Source of the DNA: an uncultured Collinsella sp.
Lineage (GTDB): Bacteria > Actinomycetota > Coriobacteriia > Coriobacteriales > Coriobacteriaceae
NCBI GenBank assembly: GCA_900549555.1
Contig: UROO01000029.1
Span: 1 to 19,635, forward strand
DNA: 19,635 bases
Direction: 5' to 3'
The notes beneath the pieces were generated by a model. That model ran no database searches. It worked only from the letters and a program-made list of their open reading frames with translations, and had not been told where the DNA came from. The translations under genes were made by a program, and so were the position numbers. This document shows, piece by piece, positions 14,361 to 19,635 of the stretch; position 1 is the first letter of the stretch; each line of letters begins with the position of its first letter.

Positions 14361-15281
14361 GTGGCAACTCAGAAATTCACCGGCGTTATCCCTCCCGTCG
14401 TTGTTCCCGATACCGAAGACCACCAGCTCGACGTTGCCTCCTTTGAGCGCAGCATCAACCGCATGATCGACGCCGGCGTCGATGGCCTGTTCTTCTTGGG
14501 CTCTTCGGGTGAGGTCGTTTTCTCCACCGACGAGCGTCGTCGCCAGATCATCGCCGAGGCCGTCCGCATCGTCGACCACCGCGTGCCCGTCTTGGTCGGC
14601 ATCATCGATACCGAGACCGAGCGCATGATCGAGCACGGCAAGGTTGCCCAGGAGCTGGGCGCCGATGCGCTCGTCGCCACCTGCCCGTTCTATGCCCTGC
14701 AGGGCATGACCGAGGTCGAGGAGCACTTCCGCATCCTTCACGAGGAACTCGACCTGCCCATCTTCGCCTACGACATCCCCGTGTGCGTCCACACCAAGCT
14801 CCCCTGGAAGCTCCTTGCTAAGCTCGGCGCCGAGGGCGTCCTGGCTGGCGTCAAGGATTCCTCGGGCGATGACATCTCGTTCCGCTACCTCATTCAGGAG
14901 AACGAGAAGAACGGCCATCCGATGAGCATCCTTACCGGCCATGAGGTCGTCGTCGACGGTGCCTATCTCGGTGGCGCCGACGGTTCCGTTCCGGGCCTCG
15001 CCAACGTTGAGCCCGAGGGCTACGTGCGCCAGTGGAAGGCCGCTCAGGCCGGTGACTGGGCTACCGTCAAGGCCGAGCAGGATCGCCTCAATGAGATTTC
15101 GCACATCTGGGATGTCACCTCGGGCGTCCAGGGCTATGCCGGTGGCGTCGGCGCCTTCAAGACCGCTATGAACCTCATGGGCATCTTCGACAGCCCGACC
15201 ATGCCGCGCCCGGTGAAGGCCATGACCGGTGAGAACGTCGAGGCGATTCGCAAGGTCCTCCAGGACAACGGTCTCCTGTAA
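14361..15281 (+). CDS. nanA: DHDPS/NAL-family aldolase, probable N-acetylneuraminate lyase
   Basis: The 306-residue TIM-barrel protein belongs to the class I aldolase family of dihydrodipicolinate synthase and N-acetylneuraminate lyase. The Schiff-base lysine is K165 (GVKDSSGD), the catalytic tyrosine is Y137 (FAYDIP), and the carboxylate-binding loop is GSSGE (47-51). The predicted reaction is Neu5Ac to ManNAc plus pyruvate. Start GTG 14361 has AAGGAG 6 nt upstream; a longer in-frame start at 14277 lies inside the previous gene. The sequence is not a close match to the E. coli NanA I can recall (for example YDIPVCVHT against YNIPALSGV), so the family alone does not fix the substrate; nanK and nanE next door do. 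A 2-keto-3-deoxy sugar-acid aldolase is the main alternative. Confidence 0.8.
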   Translation: MATQKFTGVIPPVVVPDTEDHQLDVASFERSINRMIDAGVDGLFFLGSSGEVVFSTDERRRQIIAEAVRIVDHRVPVLVGIIDTETERMIEHGKVAQELGADALVATCPFYALQGMTEVEEHFRILHEELDLPIFAYDIPVCVHTKLPWKLLAKLGAEGVLAGVKDSSGDDISFRYLIQENEKNGHPMSILTGHEVVVDGAYLGGADGSVPGLANVEPEGYVRQWKAAQAGDWATVKAEQDRLNEISHIWDVTSGVQGYAGGVGAFKTAMNLMGIFDSPTMPRPVKAMTGENVEAIRKVLQDNGLL

Positions 15282-15284
15282 AGC

Positions 15285-15379
15285 TTCCCCAGGCACCCGA
15301 TCTTGGGGCTCAAGTGGTCGGGCGTGACCCATTAGGTCAACGCCCGACCACTTTCACCCCAACCTCGGGCACCTGGGAA
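15285..15379 (+). other. Nested ~95-nt hairpin between nanA and nanK
   Basis: The inner arm AAGTGGTCGGGCGT (15312-15325) pairs perfectly with ACGCCCGACCACTT (15340-15353). GACC/GGTC adds four pairs with one bulge, and the loop is CATTA. Outside it, TTGGGG (15303-15308) pairs with CCCCAA (15357-15362), CCCGA (15296-15300) with TCGGG (15365-15369), and TTCCCCAGG (15285-15293) with CCTGGGAA (15372-15379, one bulge). Small symmetrical mismatches separate the blocks. It is far larger than a normal terminator and lacks a T-run. It could be a terminator or processing element, a structured small RNA or a palindromic repeat. Confidence 0.75.
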
Positions 15380-15452
15380 ACCTTTACCAAGTTGCGGCGA
15401 TAACACCGCCTTCATTTCCTGTAGTTGTTTTTTATCTCCGAAGGAGAACGAC

Positions 15453-16418
15453 ATGGAGAACAAGTACGTCTGCTCTGTCGATATCGGCGGAACTAAGATC
15501 GCGACTGCCATCATGGAGTACCCGGCTGACGGCGGTGTGCCCCATCCCGTTTTTGAGGCTGAGGTTCCCACCGAGGCCCAGGAGGGTGGCGAAGCGGTCT
15601 TCCAGCGCATCGAGGCGTCTATCAAGGCAGCTCTTGAAGCAAATCCCGATGTCGAGGTCCTCGGAGTTGGCATCGGCGCTGCCGGTGTCGTCGACCCCAA
15701 GACGGGCGCCATCGCGTATGCCAATGAGATTATGCCCGGCTGGTCCGGCGTTCAGTTGGGGCCGCGTCTGCGCGAGGACCTCGGCCTTCACGTTGCCGTT
15801 GTAGGCGACGTGCAGGCTCATGCTCTGGGCGAGGCCCACTGGGGCGTCGGCAAGGGCAAGTTCTCTGTCTTGTGTTTGGGCATCGGTACGGGCATCGGCG
15901 GCGCATATGTCGAGAACGGCCGCGTGATGCAGGGCTTCCATGGTGCTGCCGGCCATATGGGCCACATCGAGTGCTCGGCTGCCGCCGGCATTCCCTGCGC
16001 CTGCGGGCGTTCCGGCCATCTGGAGTCGGTTGCTTCCGGAACATCAATCGGGCGCATGTACGATGAGCGTTTTGGCCGCGTCGACCCCAGCCGTCCTTCG
16101 GTCGGCCGTGACGTGAACGACCTGTGCCGCGCAGGCGACGCAAAGGCGACCGAGGTCATTCATGACGCCGGCTTTGCGCTGGGCGCCAGCCTGGGCTCGC
16201 TCGCTAACATCCTGGACCCCGAGGTCATCGTGCTTTCGGGCGGCGTGATTCACCAAGGTCCCGATTGGCGTTCACAGACGTGGAAGGACTCGGTGCACGA
16301 GGGCTATGCCAGCCAGGCGCTCGACCCGCTTCAGGACACGCCGATTCTCATCGGCTCTCTGGAGGGCGACGCGCCGCTCATCGGTGCTGCTGAGCATCTT
16401 CTTGCTTCGTTAAAGTAA
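15453..16418 (+). CDS. nanK: ROK-family kinase, probable N-acetylmannosamine kinase
   Basis: This 321-residue sugar kinase of the ROK family would phosphorylate ManNAc with ATP in the cytoplasm. Visible motifs are the phosphate-binding DIGGTK (10-15), the catalytic aspartate D119 in VVGDVQAH, the GIGTGIGGAYV loop (143-153), and the zinc/ROK signature GHMGHIE followed by CACGRSGHLESVASG (182-196). In that signature the usual GCxE is GHLE, so the third cysteine is a histidine (H189). ATG 15453 has AAGGAG (15441-15446) 6 nt upstream. Glucokinase is the chief alternative in this family; the position between nanA and nanE favours ManNAc. The large hairpin upstream may lower or uncouple its expression from nanA. 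Confidence 0.85.
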   Translation: MENKYVCSVDIGGTKIATAIMEYPADGGVPHPVFEAEVPTEAQEGGEAVFQRIEASIKAALEANPDVEVLGVGIGAAGVVDPKTGAIAYANEIMPGWSGVQLGPRLREDLGLHVAVVGDVQAHALGEAHWGVGKGKFSVLCLGIGTGIGGAYVENGRVMQGFHGAAGHMGHIECSAAAGIPCACGRSGHLESVASGTSIGRMYDERFGRVDPSRPSVGRDVNDLCRAGDAKATEVIHDAGFALGASLGSLANILDPEVIVLSGGVIHQGPDWRSQTWKDSVHEGYASQALDPLQDTPILIGSLEGDAPLIGAAEHLLASLK

Positions 16419-16434
16419 ACGTATCTGCTGTAGG

Positions 16435-16465
16435 AGCCTCCCGAGACGACATGCCTCGGGAGGCT
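16435..16465 (+). terminator. Hairpin between nanK and nanE
   Basis: AGCCTCCCGAG (16435-16445) and CTCGGGAGGCT (16455-16465) form a perfect 11-bp stem with a 9-nt loop, followed by GTTCTGAG with only few T. It is placed 16 nt after the nanK stop and 23 nt before the nanE start. Partial terminator or 3' protection is likely. Confidence 0.55.
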
Positions 16466-16488
16466 GTTCTGAGAAAGGTTACAGCCTT

Positions 16489-17175
16489 ATGACCGTCGAT
16501 CCTTTGATTCAATCCCTGAAGGGTAAGCTCGTCGTGAGCGTTCAGGCGTATATGGGCGAGCCGCTTCGTACGCCCGAGACCATGGCTCAAATGTCCTGCG
16601 CTTGCGAGCTTGGCGGCGCCGCCGCCATTCGCTGCCAGGGCCTTGCCGACATTGCCGCCATTAAGGGCCGCTGTGAGATTCCTGTTATCGGCCTGTGGAA
16701 GGATGGGCACGAGGGCGTTTACATCACGCCGACGCTGCGTCACGCTCGCGCCTGCGTTGCTGCCGGTGCCGATATCGTGGCGATTGACGCCACCGATCGT
16801 CCGCGCCCCGATGGTAAGACGGTCGAGGATACCTTCCGCCCGCTGCACGAGGAGGGTGTGCTCCTGATGGCCGACTGTGCCACCATCGAGGACATTCGTC
16901 GTGCGGTCGACATGGGCTTCGACCTGGTATCCACCACGCTTTCTCACGGTGTCGCCGCCATCGACTGCACCATGGCCGATGGCCCCGACCTGCCGCTCCT
17001 GCGTCAGGCGACCGAGGAATTCCCCGGCCTTCCCATCATTTGCGAGGGTCGCGTACATACGCCCGAAGAGGCTCGCGCTGCAATCGACGCCGGCGCATGG
17101 GCCGTTGTCGTCGGCACCGCCATTACGCACCCTACGAGTATTACAAGTTGGTTCAAGGCTGCGCTTGAGGCGTAA
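16489..17175 (+). CDS. nanE: N-acetylmannosamine-6-phosphate 2-epimerase
   Basis: NanE converts ManNAc-6-P to GlcNAc-6-P, which then enters amino-sugar metabolism. The 228 residues fit the NanE TIM barrel: LVVSVQAYMGEPL near the N-terminus, AAAIRCQG (44-51), the catalytic lysine K71 in IGLWKDGH, DIVAIDATDRPRPDG (95-109), E186 in IICEGRVHTPEEA, and the phosphate-binding AWAVVVGTAITHP near the C-terminus. This is the most diagnostic gene of the cluster for sialic acid use. GAAAGG (16472-16477) precedes the ATG by 11 nt. Enzymes for the next steps (GlcNAc-6-P deacetylase, glucosamine-6-P deaminase) are not in this window. Confidence 0.95.
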   Translation: MTVDPLIQSLKGKLVVSVQAYMGEPLRTPETMAQMSCACELGGAAAIRCQGLADIAAIKGRCEIPVIGLWKDGHEGVYITPTLRHARACVAAGADIVAIDATDRPRPDGKTVEDTFRPLHEEGVLLMADCATIEDIRRAVDMGFDLVSTTLSHGVAAIDCTMADGPDLPLLRQATEEFPGLPIICEGRVHTPEEARAAIDAGAWAVVVGTAITHPTSITSWFKAALEA

Positions 17176-17202
17176 GACGGGCCTCGTATCCGCTTGGGGC
17201 GG

Positions 17203-17208
17203 TATACT
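17203..17208 (+). promoter_or_regulatory. Candidate -10 element (TATACT) before rapZ
   Basis: GGTATACTC contains a good -10 hexamer 65 nt upstream of rapZ. No clear -35 lies at standard distance. The same GGTATA-T context occurs before gap (19244-19251). If used, transcription would begin just before the hairpin at 17227. Confidence 0.35.
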
Positions 17209-17226
17209 CAATAAAGGCAATTGATC

Positions 17227-17263
17227 GTGCGGGATCCGCTGGCCGGGTCCCGCGCTTATTTTA
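17227..17263 (+). terminator. Intrinsic terminator or attenuator between nanE and rapZ
   Basis: GTGCGGGATCCG (17227-17238) pairs with CGGGTCCCGCGC (17244-17255) through 12 pairs including two wobbles, with loop CTGGC, followed by TTATTTTA. It has the best T-tract of all hairpins in the window. It ends exactly where the rapZ ribosome binding site AGGAGG (17263-17268) starts. It probably ends the sialate transcript, but it could also attenuate rapZ. Confidence 0.75.
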
Positions 17264-17273
17264 GGAGGCACAC

Positions 17274-18194
17274 ATGCAAAAGGGAGATGCCATGGATGCG
17301 GCGGAGCGCTCGGAGCGTATCCCCGATATCGTTATCATCACCGGAATGTCCGGCTCGGGCCGAACGCAAGCCATGCATGTGTTTGAGGACATGGGCTATT
17401 TTTGTATCGACAACCTGCCCCCACGCCTGATTGCCCAGCTTGCTGAGCTCGTTGGCATCAATACAGGCGTGGGCAGGCACCTTGCCGTCACCTGTGACCT
17501 TCGTAGCCAGGGCTTATTCGATGAACTGCTCGATGCTGTTGCCGCACTGGAAGAGCGCGAGATGAGCTGCGACATCGTGTTTCTCGAGGCGTCTGACGAG
17601 GTGCTGATTCGCCGGTATAGCGAAAACCGTCGCCGCCATCCCATTGCAAAGCCGGGGGAGACCACGGCCGACGCTATTCAGCGTGAACGTCTGCAGCTGA
17701 AAGGCGTTCGCGATCGAGCGGATATGATTATCGACACGAGCCGCTTGCGCACTTCTGCCTTACGTAACAAGCTTCGCATGGCTTTTTCCGAGCTGTCCGA
17801 CCAGCAGCTTATGGACGTCCACGTGTTCTCGTTTGGCTTTAAGCATGGCATGCCCGTTGAGGCGGATATCATGATCGATGTTCGCTTCTTGCCCAATCCT
17901 TTCTACGATCCCGAGATGCGTACCATGACCGGTCTCGATAAGAAGGTCTCCGATTTTGTCTTGGACCACCCTAAGACCCAGGAGTTCTGGAAGGCTTGGA
18001 CCCAGCTGCTCGATACGGTCATGCCGGGTTATATCGCAGAGGGCAAGCCGCAGCTTTCCATTGCTATCGGCTGCACAGGCGGACAGCACCGTAGCGTCGC
18101 CATTGCCGAGGCCACGGCCCGCTACCTGGAGGGTGCTCAGTATCATGTGAGCATCTCCCACCGTGACCTGTCGCGTGCCAACACGAAGGCATAG
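17274..18194 (+). CDS. rapZ: RapZ family RNase adapter / nucleotide-binding protein
   Basis: This 306-residue protein belongs to the RapZ (YvcJ) family. In E. coli RapZ is an RNA-binding adapter that directs glmZ processing by RNase E and responds to glucosamine-6-phosphate; in Gram-positives the role is less clear. Walker A is GMSGSGRT (24-31) with Arg in place of the usual Lys, as I recall for actinobacterial members. Further signatures are DNLPP (46-50), LEASDEVLIRRY, FSFGFKHG (185-192), DVRFLPNP (202-209) and GCTGGQHRSV (266-275). ATG 17274 has AGGAGG 5 nt upstream; ATG 17292 is a second possible start with GGGAGA before it. It lies 6 nt before whiA. The usual third gene of the set, yvcK, is missing between them. 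Confidence 0.94.
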   Translation: MQKGDAMDAAERSERIPDIVIITGMSGSGRTQAMHVFEDMGYFCIDNLPPRLIAQLAELVGINTGVGRHLAVTCDLRSQGLFDELLDAVAALEEREMSCDIVFLEASDEVLIRRYSENRRRHPIAKPGETTADAIQRERLQLKGVRDRADMIIDTSRLRTSALRNKLRMAFSELSDQQLMDVHVFSFGFKHGMPVEADIMIDVRFLPNPFYDPEMRTMTGLDKKVSDFVLDHPKTQEFWKAWTQLLDTVMPGYIAEGKPQLSIAIGCTGGQHRSVAIAEATARYLEGAQYHVSISHRDLSRANTKA

Positions 18195-18200
18195 GTTTAC

Positions 18201-19130
18201 ATGTCGTTTACCGCTGAGGTGCGTGACGAGCTTGCGCGCTGCGAACCAGAATGCGAATACTGCGATTTGTCGACGCTTGCTGCGCTAACGCGTGTGAGCG
18301 GCACGCTTTCGCTGGCGGGCTCGGGACGGTACCGCTTGACGGTCGCGACCGAGACGGGTGCTGTGGCGCGCACGATGATTGCGCTGACGCATCGTATTCT
18401 TAAGCTCAAGACCGAATTCACGGTTCGTAAGTCGGTCCTGCACAAGGTGCGAAACTATCTCATCACCTTGCCCGATCAGCCCGATTTGGATAAGGCTCTG
18501 GTGCTGCTGGGCATTCTCGACCGTAGGGGAGGGCTCGTCGCGGGCGTGCCGCGCCACATCGTCGCCCGTCCTTGCTGCAGGCTCGCCTATATTCGCGGTG
18601 CGCTGATTGCCGGAGGCTTTGTTGCCGACCCGCGTGGCGATTTTCATTTGGAGATCGCGGTTCAGGGCGAGGAGTATGCAAAGGGACTTTGCAACCTTCT
18701 GGAGCAGATTGGAGTTCACGCCCGCGTCAATGCGCGTCGCGGCTCGTATGCCGTGTACATCAAGAGTGCCGAGGAGATTAAACGTCTGTTACAGCTGATT
18801 GGCGCCAAGCGCAGCGTTGCCGAGATTGAAGAGGCCCGCGCGGTTAAGCTGGTGAAGAACGACGTGAATCGTCGCGTGAACGCAGAGCTTGCCAACCAGA
18901 CCAGAAGTGCCGGTGCCGCCCAACATCAGCTTGCGCTCATCGATGAGCTTGATCGGCGCGGTTTGCGCGAAACGCTGCCGGATGCTCTGGCAGTTTTTTG
19001 TGACTTACGCGAGCGCTACCCCGATCTCTCACTGCGAGATTTGGGGGAAATGGCCGACCCTCCTTTGTCGAAGTCGGCCTTGTATCACCGTGTTTTGCGC
19101 CTTGAAAAGCTCATTGAAGCAAGCAGGTAG
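18201..19130 (+). CDS. whiA: WhiA DNA-binding regulator
   Basis: WhiA controls sporulation in Streptomyces and is linked to cell division and chromosome segregation in Bacillus. The 309 residues contain the degenerate LAGLIDADG homing-endonuclease fold (about 85-185, with RGALIAGGFVADP at 132-144) and a C-terminal helix-turn-helix region (about 215-305, ending LSLRDLGEMADPPLSKSALYHRVLRLEKL). The length is typical. The start ATG 18201 is 6 nt after rapZ, with only a weak AGG upstream, so translation is probably coupled to rapZ. No compact terminator is evident after its stop. Confidence 0.95.
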   Translation: MSFTAEVRDELARCEPECEYCDLSTLAALTRVSGTLSLAGSGRYRLTVATETGAVARTMIALTHRILKLKTEFTVRKSVLHKVRNYLITLPDQPDLDKALVLLGILDRRGGLVAGVPRHIVARPCCRLAYIRGALIAGGFVADPRGDFHLEIAVQGEEYAKGLCNLLEQIGVHARVNARRGSYAVYIKSAEEIKRLLQLIGAKRSVAEIEEARAVKLVKNDVNRRVNAELANQTRSAGAAQHQLALIDELDRRGLRETLPDALAVFCDLRERYPDLSLRDLGEMADPPLSKSALYHRVLRLEKLIEASR

Positions 19131-19175
19131 TTTAAAGCGGCAGCTTATATAGGGGTTGAACTGCTGTTTTATACA

Positions 19176-19189
19176 TTAAAACGTTTTAA
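19176..19189. promoter_or_regulatory. Perfect palindrome TTAAAACGTTTTAA upstream of gap
   Basis: This 14-bp perfect palindrome lies about 57 nt before the candidate gap -10, in an AT-rich stretch. The AAACGTTT core resembles LacI-family operator centres. The 10-mer TAAAACGTTT occurs identically in the leader of the sialate cluster at 6544-6553. Confidence 0.5.
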
Positions 19190-19245
19190 CGCAAATTTGA
19201 TTTTCAATTTCGAGCATTCTCGTGAAATTCAAGTCAAAAAAAAGG

Positions 19246-19251
19246 TATATT
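19246..19251 (+). promoter_or_regulatory. Candidate -10 of the gap promoter
   Basis: GGTATATTAGG holds a TATATT hexamer after an A-rich run, 72 nt before the gap start. No consensus -35 is present; GTGAAA (19222-19227, 18-nt spacing) is the nearest candidate. The 193-nt gap between whiA and gap otherwise holds the palindrome at 19176, a weak stem (CGAG/CTCG near 19211-19222) and the ribosome binding site AAGGAG (19313-19318). Confidence 0.45.
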
Positions 19252-19323
19252 AGGCGAGTGGTTAGTTTGTGGGCCTCAACGGCAGGCGCTGTAGCTTGCG
19301 GGGGCCTTACGAAAGGAGACACA

Positions 19324-19586
19324 ATGGCAGTAAAGGTTGCTATTAACGGCTTCGGTCGCATCGGTCGTCTGGCCTTCCGTCAGATGTTCGGTCATGAGGG
19401 CTCCGAGATCGTCGCTATCAACGACCTCACCTCTCCCGATATGCTCGCTTACCTGCTGAAGTACGACTCCACGCAGGGCAACTATGCTCGCGATCACGAG
19501 GTCGTTGCTGGCGAGGATTCCATCACCGTTGACGGCAAGGAGATCAAGATCTACAAGGAGGCCGACGCCAACAACCTGCCTTGGGG
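19324..19586 (+). CDS. gap: Glyceraldehyde-3-phosphate dehydrogenase, type I (3'-truncated by contig end)
   Basis: The first 87 complete codons of GAPDH are present, out of about 330-340 normally. GAPDH oxidises glyceraldehyde-3-P to 1,3-bisphosphoglycerate in glycolysis, using NAD. The N-terminal Rossmann motif INGFGRIGR (7-15) and the ND pair near 33-34 that contacts the cofactor ribose are clear, and VDGKEIKIYKE matches the family. The catalytic cysteine lies beyond the cut. ATG 19324 has AAGGAG 5 nt upstream. Codon 88 runs into adapter sequence, so any translation past LPW plus Gly is artificial. Confidence 0.95.
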
Positions 19587-19635
19587 CTGTCTCTTATACA
19601 CATCTCCGAGCCCACGAGACGGACTCCTATCTCGT
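19587..19635. other. Nextera adapter with i7 index (assembly contamination)
   Basis: CTGTCTCTTATACACATCT (19587-19605) is the Nextera mosaic end, followed by CCGAGCCCACGAGAC (19606-19620), an 8-nt index GGACTCCT (19621-19628, which I recognise as index N705) and ATCTCGT, the start of the P7 sequence. It is synthetic and must be trimmed. Confidence 0.99.

Noticed and set aside
6454..17273. Mobile element carrying the sialate cluster
   Set aside because: No integrase, transposase, terminal repeat, target duplication or tRNA attachment site could be seen at the borders.
17345..17368. RapZ Walker A with Arg instead of Lys as a defect
   Set aside because: As I recall, actinobacterial RapZ proteins commonly have GR at this place, so it is probably a lineage feature and not damage.
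19201..19243. Minus-strand terminator formed by the A-run and the stem before gap
   Set aside because: The stem (CGAG/CTCG with a bulged flank) is weak, and there is no minus-strand gene for it to serve.
1..19635. CRISPR arrays, tRNA or rRNA genes
   Set aside because: No regularly spaced repeats and no tRNA- or rRNA-like sequences were noticed on either strand.

Overview
The window is an assembled fragment from a high-GC, Gram-positive-type bacterium. It most resembles a gut Coriobacteriia member such as Collinsella; this assignment is by inference from protein style and gene order, not a database match. Both ends carry Illumina Nextera adapter sequence (1-26 and 19587-19635), so the genuine DNA is about 27-19586, and the genes at both edges (uvrA and gap) are cut by the library or assembly, not by biology.

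Layout, all on the + strand: (1) 27-6453, a housekeeping block: the 3' part of uvrA, a YbaK-type Cys-tRNA(Pro) deacylase gene, murJ (lipid II flippase with an unusual acidic N-terminal extension containing a repeated ET-A-V-F/Y-L motif) and uvrC. The last three are packed almost without spacing. (2) 6454-6815, a long non-coding leader with a candidate promoter and several inverted repeats. (3) 6816-17175, a sialic-acid (N-acetylneuraminate) uptake and catabolism cluster: a Tat-type lipoprotein solute-binding protein, a permease, a permease-ATPase fusion, an ATPase, a CE7-type acetyl esterase, a second CE7-like protein lacking the catalytic serine, then NanA-, NanK- and NanE-like enzymes. (4) 17274-19586, rapZ, whiA and the start of gap.

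Proposed joint action: the peptide-type (SBP_bac_5) ABC transporter imports sialic acid. The cytoplasmic CE7 esterase may remove O-acetyl groups. NanA splits Neu5Ac into ManNAc and pyruvate, NanK phosphorylates ManNAc, and NanE converts ManNAc-6-P to GlcNAc-6-P. No sialidase, NagA/NagB or transcriptional regulator is visible here. The sugar specificity rests mainly on the NanK/NanE pair plus the lyase.

The cluster sits between uvrC and rapZ, which are close neighbours in many Actinomycetota and Bacillota, and yvcK is missing between rapZ and whiA. Most junctions inside the cluster carry a strong hairpin without a good T-tract, including one nested hairpin of about 95 nt between nanA and nanK. 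The most interesting leads are the active/dead CE7 esterase pair in a sialate cluster, the repeated phosphothreonine/FHA-like motif on MurJ, and a TAAAACGTTT motif shared by the cluster leader and the gap upstream region.
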